Shown here: piece after piece, positions 59,919 to 64,000 of the stretch
Numbering within the stretch: the stretch's first letter is position 1
Layout: each line of letters starts with the position of its first letter
Origin: Bacteroidota bacterium
Lineage (GTDB): Bacteria > Bacteroidota > Bacteroidia > NS11-12g > UBA955
DNA: 64,000 bases
Assembly: GCA_016787485.1 (NCBI GenBank)
Contig: JAEUUL010000009.1
Location: 91,916-155,915 of the forward strand
Direction of reading: 5' to 3'
Made by a program: the position numbers and the translations under genes
The notes under the pieces: model-generated
Databases searched by the model: none
What the model was told of the DNA's origin: nothing
The model's input: only the letters and a program-made list of their open reading frames with translations

Positions 59919-60341
59919 TTACTTCAGTTCGTTTCCACCTGCTCCACCGGCATCGGTATTTACAGTGCCTGTGATGGTAAGTGTCTGACTGGTTCCGTTG
60001 TCAAAGGTAACGTTAATGGTCTTCTGGAAATAACCGGGACGGCCTTCTGTGCCATAGCTGGCCTTCACCTCACCGGTTTTGCCGGGCATTACCGGCGTTT
60101 TGGTCCATGTAGGGGTAGTGCAACCACAGCTTGGCTGGGCAGCAGTAACAACCAACGGGGTTTTACCCATGTTGGTAAACTTGAATACCACTTCAGCCGG
60201 AGGTCCCATTTTCACAGTTCCAAAGTCATGACTGGTTTTGTTCCATTTTACCGGATCTACGGTTTTTGCAGGCGTGTTTTGTGCAAGTGCTGCAGCGCTG
60301 AATGCCAGAGCTACAAATCCGAGGGTAAGTATCTTTTTCAT
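59919..60341 (-). CDS. DUF1573 exported protein, copy 4
   Basis: 140 residues; signal peptide ending ALAQ and a canonical DUF1573 domain with WNKTSHDFGTVKMGPPAEVV, PSCGCTTPTWTKTPVMPGK and LTITGTVN. It is the first gene of the four-copy minus-strand array, 21 bp before copy 3. Confidence 0.88.
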   Translation of the reverse strand: MKKILTLGFVALAFSAAALAQNTPAKTVDPVKWNKTSHDFGTVKMGPPAEVVFKFTNMGKTPLVVTAAQPSCGCTTPTWTKTPVMPGKTGEVKASYGTEGRPGYFQKTINVTFDNGTSQTLTITGTVNTDAGGAGGNELK

Positions 60342-60665
60342 GTTATCTTGATGTTTGATTACACTTTTTACAACATCTGTACCAAAAAATCATATCCCCG
60401 CAAAAAAGGCACACGGGTCTGGATATAAAAACATTATTTTGCTGATATTCTTTATGTTGCAAAATTTACCCCGTGTGTCCTGCCTGCTGTATTTCGCGGC
60501 ATAACGGTGGTTGGAATCCCGGTGGTGTCCACTCTCAGTTCCGGGTTTTTACACGAATCCTTCCGCCATTCCCTGAAAAAAACCCATTTTGTGGCCTGAG
60601 TCACTGTTCAATTTCATTAAAAATGGCTATTTCGCTGCTTTCAATTACAGACTCCATTTAAATTC
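60342..60665. other. Intergenic region with an imperfect inverted repeat
   Basis: Divergent gap between the DUF1573 array and the acyl-CoA synthetase. GGCACACGGGT (60408-60418) and ACCCCGTGTGTCC (60468-60480) pair with two bulges around about 50 nt. TTATTTTG at 60434-60441 is one base off the -7 consensus. No supported gene. Confidence 0.35.
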
Positions 60666-62717
60666 ATGATTCACCCTCATCTTTCAGACCCCCGCAGCAT
60701 TGCAGTGGTAGGCGCTTCGGAAAACAATACCAAACCCGGAGGCAAGGTCATCACAAACCTCATAGCCGGTGGATTCAAAGGAGAAGTATACGCTGTCAAC
60801 AAGAATAAGGTAAACATTCCCGGAGCTGCTTATTACGCCGATATCGCTTCCATGCCTGCTGCCGACCTGGCTATTCTCTCCGTTCCGGCCCACGATTCTG
60901 TGCACTGTGTGCAGCAACTATGCGAGAAAGGGACCCGGGCATTTATCATGTACTCCGCCGGGTTTGGTGAAGCCGGCGAAGAAGGCAAAGAGCTGGAAAA
61001 TGCGTTGAAACAACTCCTGGAAAAGTACGATGCAACCTTAATCGGCCCTAACTGCATCGGCATCATCAACCAGCACTATAAAGGCGTATTCACCTCTCCC
61101 ATACCCGAATACGACCCTATGGGCTGTGAACTCATCTCCAGCTCAGGAGCCACAGCTGTGTTTATTATGGAAGCCGCCATGTCCACCGGACTTCGTTTTT
61201 CAAACATCTATTCCATTGGCAACGCATTGCAAACCGGCATAGAAGACATACTGGAACATCTGGATACACACTTTACTGCGGACAGTCCTAAAGTAAAACT
61301 GTTGTATCTGGAAGACATACGCAATCCGTTCAAGTTCCTGCGGCATGCTTCCAGCCTCATCCGCAAGGGTTGTCACATAGCTGCTATCAAAGCTGGATAT
61401 TCCCAGGCAGGCAGTCGTGCAGCTTCTTCCCACACAGGAGCTATGGCCTCGGCAGACCATGTGGTGCGGGCCCTGTTTGCCAAAGCAGGAATTATGTATT
61501 GCAGTGGCCGGGATGAACTCATTACCGCCGGTTGCATTTTCCAGAGCAAAACCCTGACCGGAGAAAATCTGGCCATCATTACACATGCCGGGGGCAGTGC
61601 AGTAATGCTCACCGATGCACTGGAGAGTGGCGGGCTGAAAGTACCCCATCTGCCTGCAGAAGACACTGCCGGCTTGCTTGCCAGCCTGCATCCCGGTTCT
61701 TCCGTAGCTAATCCCATCGATTTTCTGGCAACCGGCACCGCCACCCAACTGGAACAAATCATTGATTTTTGCGAAGCCCACCCCGGGATTGATGCCATGA
61801 TTGTGGTTTTTGGCAGTCCGGGCCTGTTTAACAATGTGCATGATGTGTACCATGTGATTCATGACAAAATGGACACTTGTACCAAACCCATTTATCCGGT
61901 TCTGCCCAGCCTGATCAATGCAAGGGAAGAGATAGACGCATTTCTGGACCAGGGCCATGTAAACTTCCCGGACGAGGTCGTGCTTGGCAAAGCCCTGCCC
62001 CATGTGTATTTCCGGCCACGCCCCACCTTTGGCATGACCCACCTTGAACCTATGCAGACTGCCACCATCCGCAATATGATGGCACAGGCCGGCAATGGCT
62101 ACCTGGATCCGGTGGAAACAAATCAGTTGCTTCAGGCCGCAGGCATCCGGGTGGCACCGCTGAGCCTCTGTTACAACAGGGAACAACTTTCACTGGCACT
62201 GGCAAATGTGGCTTTTCCTCTGGTGCTGAAAGTTTACGGGCCGGTGCACAAGTCCGACACAGGCGGTGTATCGCTAAACCTGCTGAATGCGGATGCTGTT
62301 TACACAGAATATGACCGAATGATGCAAATACCAGGTGCAAAGGGTGTGGTTATCCAACCCATGTTGCAGGGAGAGGAACTTTATTGTGGTGCTGTCAAAC
62401 AAGGGCAGTTCGGCCATCTGGTGATATGCGGGTTGGGTGGGATTTTTCTGGAATTACTGAATGATGTTGCGTATGGCCTGGCCCCACTGGATCTACCCGA
62501 AAGCAGTGCTATGATCCGGTCTTTGAAAGGTTACAAAATCTTCACTGGTTACCGCAACAAAGCCGGGGTAAATGAAGCCCTGTTTGCCGATGCCATTGCC
62601 AAAGTAGCTTCACTGGTGCATCTGGCACCCGAAATTGCCGAAATGGACATCAACCCCTTTAAAGGCAGCCCAAACGAATTGATTGCCATAGATGCGAGAA
62701 TACGAATTGAAAAGTAA
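60666..62717 (+). CDS. ADP-forming acetate/acyl-CoA synthetase (fused alpha-beta)
   Basis: Interconverts acyl-CoA, ADP and phosphate with the free acid and ATP. The 683 residues hold a CoA-binding Rossmann domain (PRSIAVVGASENNTKPGGKV), the ligase domain with the phosphorylated His in SSHTGAMAS (about 256), and from about 475 an ATP-grasp domain (FPLVLKVYGPVHKSDTGGV, late EMDINPF). The order is alpha then beta as in the fused enzymes. It would give substrate-level ATP from acyl-CoA in low-oxygen growth; substrate range is unknown. Confidence 0.9.
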   Translation: MIHPHLSDPRSIAVVGASENNTKPGGKVITNLIAGGFKGEVYAVNKNKVNIPGAAYYADIASMPAADLAILSVPAHDSVHCVQQLCEKGTRAFIMYSAGFGEAGEEGKELENALKQLLEKYDATLIGPNCIGIINQHYKGVFTSPIPEYDPMGCELISSSGATAVFIMEAAMSTGLRFSNIYSIGNALQTGIEDILEHLDTHFTADSPKVKLLYLEDIRNPFKFLRHASSLIRKGCHIAAIKAGYSQAGSRAASSHTGAMASADHVVRALFAKAGIMYCSGRDELITAGCIFQSKTLTGENLAIITHAGGSAVMLTDALESGGLKVPHLPAEDTAGLLASLHPGSSVANPIDFLATGTATQLEQIIDFCEAHPGIDAMIVVFGSPGLFNNVHDVYHVIHDKMDTCTKPIYPVLPSLINAREEIDAFLDQGHVNFPDEVVLGKALPHVYFRPRPTFGMTHLEPMQTATIRNMMAQAGNGYLDPVETNQLLQAAGIRVAPLSLCYNREQLSLALANVAFPLVLKVYGPVHKSDTGGVSLNLLNADAVYTEYDRMMQIPGAKGVVIQPMLQGEELYCGAVKQGQFGHLVICGLGGIFLELLNDVAYGLAPLDLPESSAMIRSLKGYKIFTGYRNKAGVNEALFADAIAKVASLVHLAPEIAEMDINPFKGSPNELIAIDARIRIEK

Positions 62718-62722
62718 GCGAC

Positions 62723-63124
62723 TCAGCCGGCATCCCATTCCCTCAAGGCAATAACAATGCGGCGCGGATTCTGAATCCTGAATCCTTCTTCCAAATCCTG
62801 AAGATCATCAGCAATCATTTGTTGCATCTGGGGATTACAAAACGGACTTTCGGGCCTGCGGCTTTCTGCAAGAAAATACTGCATCAACTGTTGTATTGCT
62901 GCGGTATCTGTATCCAGCTCATAATTCCGCCAGGATTTACCCGTTGCCTTCTGAAACGGAAACTTGTTCCATAAAAATTGCAAATCCCACCATACCAGCG
63001 ACACACGGTGTACGGGTGATTTTGCCCTGCCTTTGTAAAACTCCACATAGCGTATAAACGAGCCCTGCAATGGTTCATGCATGGCCAATGAGATAAAATT
63101 TCGGGGCCACAACCTCAATTCCAT
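62723..63124 (-). CDS. Hypothetical protein
   Basis: A 133-residue cytosolic protein, Arg/Gln/Trp-rich, without signal or membrane segment. Blocks such as RVSLVWWDLQFLWNKFPF suggest a compact alpha/beta domain that I cannot name. It ends 5 bp from the acyl-CoA synthetase stop (convergent). Confidence 0.6.
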   Translation of the reverse strand: MELRLWPRNFISLAMHEPLQGSFIRYVEFYKGRAKSPVHRVSLVWWDLQFLWNKFPFQKATGKSWRNYELDTDTAAIQQLMQYFLAESRRPESPFCNPQMQQMIADDLQDLEEGFRIQNPRRIVIALREWDAG

Positions 63125-63293
63125 ATTCTTTCATGTTGAATCATCGTTGCAAAATGAGTCTGTCATTACGCATTGTATTTGCGGACCGCAATTTGAACCC
63201 GGCACTGAAGTTCATTTTCACGGAAATCCGTGATTTTCGGATGTAAATCTGCAGTTTGCAGCTTTCAATTGTCACAGCGATTTTTTCGTAAAC

Positions 63294-63330
63294 CCAAACC
63301 GGCAATACACAAAGTCATATGCCGGTTTGG
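63294..63330. other. Long inverted repeat upstream of the terminal gene
   Basis: A perfect 11-bp stem CCAAACCGGCA (63294-63304) pairs with TGCCGGTTTGG (63320-63330) around 15 nt. No T-run follows on either strand. It lies about 25 bp upstream of the -33 element of the next gene and could be an operator or structured upstream element. Confidence 0.45.
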
Positions 63331-63353
63331 TGTCAGTGGTGACCCGGGTCACA

Positions 63354-63383
63354 TTGCCGGCCTTCCATCGGCCCGTATTTTTG
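63354..63383 (+). promoter_or_regulatory. Promoter of the terminal secreted-protein gene
   Basis: TTG at 63354-63356 and TATTTTTG at 63376-63383 with 19 bp between fit the Bacteroidota consensus. The predicted start at about 63388 is only a few bases before the ATG at 63391. Confidence 0.65.
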
Positions 63384-63390
63384 AAACGTT

Positions 63391-64000
63391 ATGTATACAC
63401 GTTTTTTCCCTCCAGTCAACAAAACCTGGGTGCTTCTCGGAGCATTAGCTATCTCAGCGTTTTTGTCCAATGCCTTTGCAGGCGACCTCACGGTAAATGC
63501 AAATTCAAGCAGTGGCGGCAGCCTTACGGGTGCCACCTACAAAGTGTTTAACGGTCCCAATTATGTCGGCGAATTCGCTGCAGGTACCACCCAATCCTTA
63601 ACCACAGGCAGCACTTACACCGTTTTTGCCATTTACGCAAACACCAGCACAAGCAGGTACACATTTGTATCTGCAGCAGGTGGAAACACCTACAATTTCA
63701 AAACCACCCTGGTTACCTTCCATTTTTCCGGTGGTTATCTGAATTTCGGCAACCCAAACGGTGGCTGGTCTTCTTTTGGTAAAACTTCCGGCGTATGGAA
63801 TTCCCGCGAGCTGTTTCCAAAAGACTACTATGGCAATGTACTTTATATAAACACCGGGTATGTGTGGAATGACGTTCGGGGTTACACTTTCCAACCTGAT
63901 TTTGAAGGCAAAACCACCTTTGAAAAAACCATCTCCATCCTGAGTGTGAAAGACCACAATGGCAACCCCATTGCCGGTGTTTCATTCCGCGGCGGTGCAG
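63391..64000 (+). CDS. Secreted protein, N-terminal part (runs off the window)
   Basis: Open from the ATG at 63391 to the window end (203 codons). A signal peptide with a hydrophobic core (WVLLGALAISAFLSNAFAG, cleavage about residue 31) precedes small beta-rich domains: GSLTGATYKVFNG and a TTFEKTISILSVKDHNGNPI strand, the latter resembling a carboxypeptidase-like or Big domain start. The composition (Gly, Thr, Asn, Ser) matches surface proteins secreted by T9SS, but the C-terminus is not visible. No stop codon is seen. Confidence 0.75.
   Translation, partial: MYTRFFPPVNKTWVLLGALAISAFLSNAFAGDLTVNANSSSGGSLTGATYKVFNGPNYVGEFAAGTTQSLTTGSTYTVFAIYANTSTSRYTFVSAAGGNTYNFKTTLVTFHFSGGYLNFGNPNGGWSSFGKTSGVWNSRELFPKDYYGNVLYINTGYVWNDVRGYTFQPDFEGKTTFEKTISILSVKDHNGNPIAGVSFRGGA

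Noticed and set aside
61200..62186. A 328-codon minus-strand frame opposite the acyl-CoA synthetase
   Set aside because: The sense frame shows conserved ADP-forming synthetase motifs throughout; the antisense frame has no recognisable motif.

Overview
The window reads as chromosomal DNA of a Bacteroidota bacterium, probably near the Chitinophagia, Sphingobacteriia or Saprospiria. The evidence is TAnnTTTG-type -7 promoter elements, several TonB-dependent outer-membrane receptors, type IX secretion (T9SS) sorting domains, a four-gene DUF1573 array, an ABC/NosD-type clade II nos cluster, and a tmRNA whose tag reads GESNYALAA. Genes are densely packed and base composition is mid-GC, apart from AT-rich patches in the accessory stretch.

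Layout. 1-5.6 kb: asd, a serine hydrolase lipoprotein, a DUF2452 protein, murQ overlapping a GH3-family gene, and a small conserved protein. 5.6-11.3 kb: a cyclophilin lipoprotein, then rimP-nusA-infB with its own promoters, a leader terminator and a structured nusA-infB spacer. 11.3-15.8 kb: a lipoprotein, a LamG/T9SS protein and a TonB-type barrel. 16.0-24.1 kb is accessory: a hicBA toxin-antitoxin pair, a solitary HsdR-N-type nuclease, a dispersed-repeat-like element, and a 5.7-kb integrative element. That element sits in the 3' end of ssrA and is bounded by 15-bp direct repeats. It carries an integrase, an excisionase-like HTH protein, a Rep-like zinc-finger protein, and AT-rich cargo including a DEDDh exonuclease.

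24.2-37.7 kb is a nitrogen-oxide respiration region. It holds a clade II N2O reductase operon (cytochrome c, nosZ, membrane protein, nosL, nosD, nosF, nosY), a Crp/Fnr regulator, an iron-sulfur repair (RIC) operon with a fasciclin protein, and tnaA-norC-norB in one operon, followed by an outer-membrane protein. Three FNR-like boxes sit at the same distance from -7 elements. One box lies midway between two divergent promoters. This suggests one anaerobic or NO-responsive regulon covering NO reduction, N2O reduction, cluster repair and tryptophanase.

37.7-44.2 kb: YqgE, a membrane protein, an MBOAT plus SGNH-like acetylation pair, and a TonB receptor under a TPP riboswitch. 44.3-53.5 kb: two large T9SS adhesin loci that share an upstream control module. 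The 1804-residue adhesin has a carbohydrate-binding-like insert inside an HYR domain and a Cys/His-rich repeat. 53.5-64 kb: a ZU5-like secreted protein, DUF1569, an M1 peptidase, an ACC-deaminase-like enzyme, four DUF1573 genes, an ADP-forming acyl-CoA synthetase, a small protein, and the start of another secreted protein that runs off the window.

All calls come from reading the sequence. No database search was run. Family names rest on recognised motifs, and promoter, regulon and element-boundary claims are inference from pattern and spacing.
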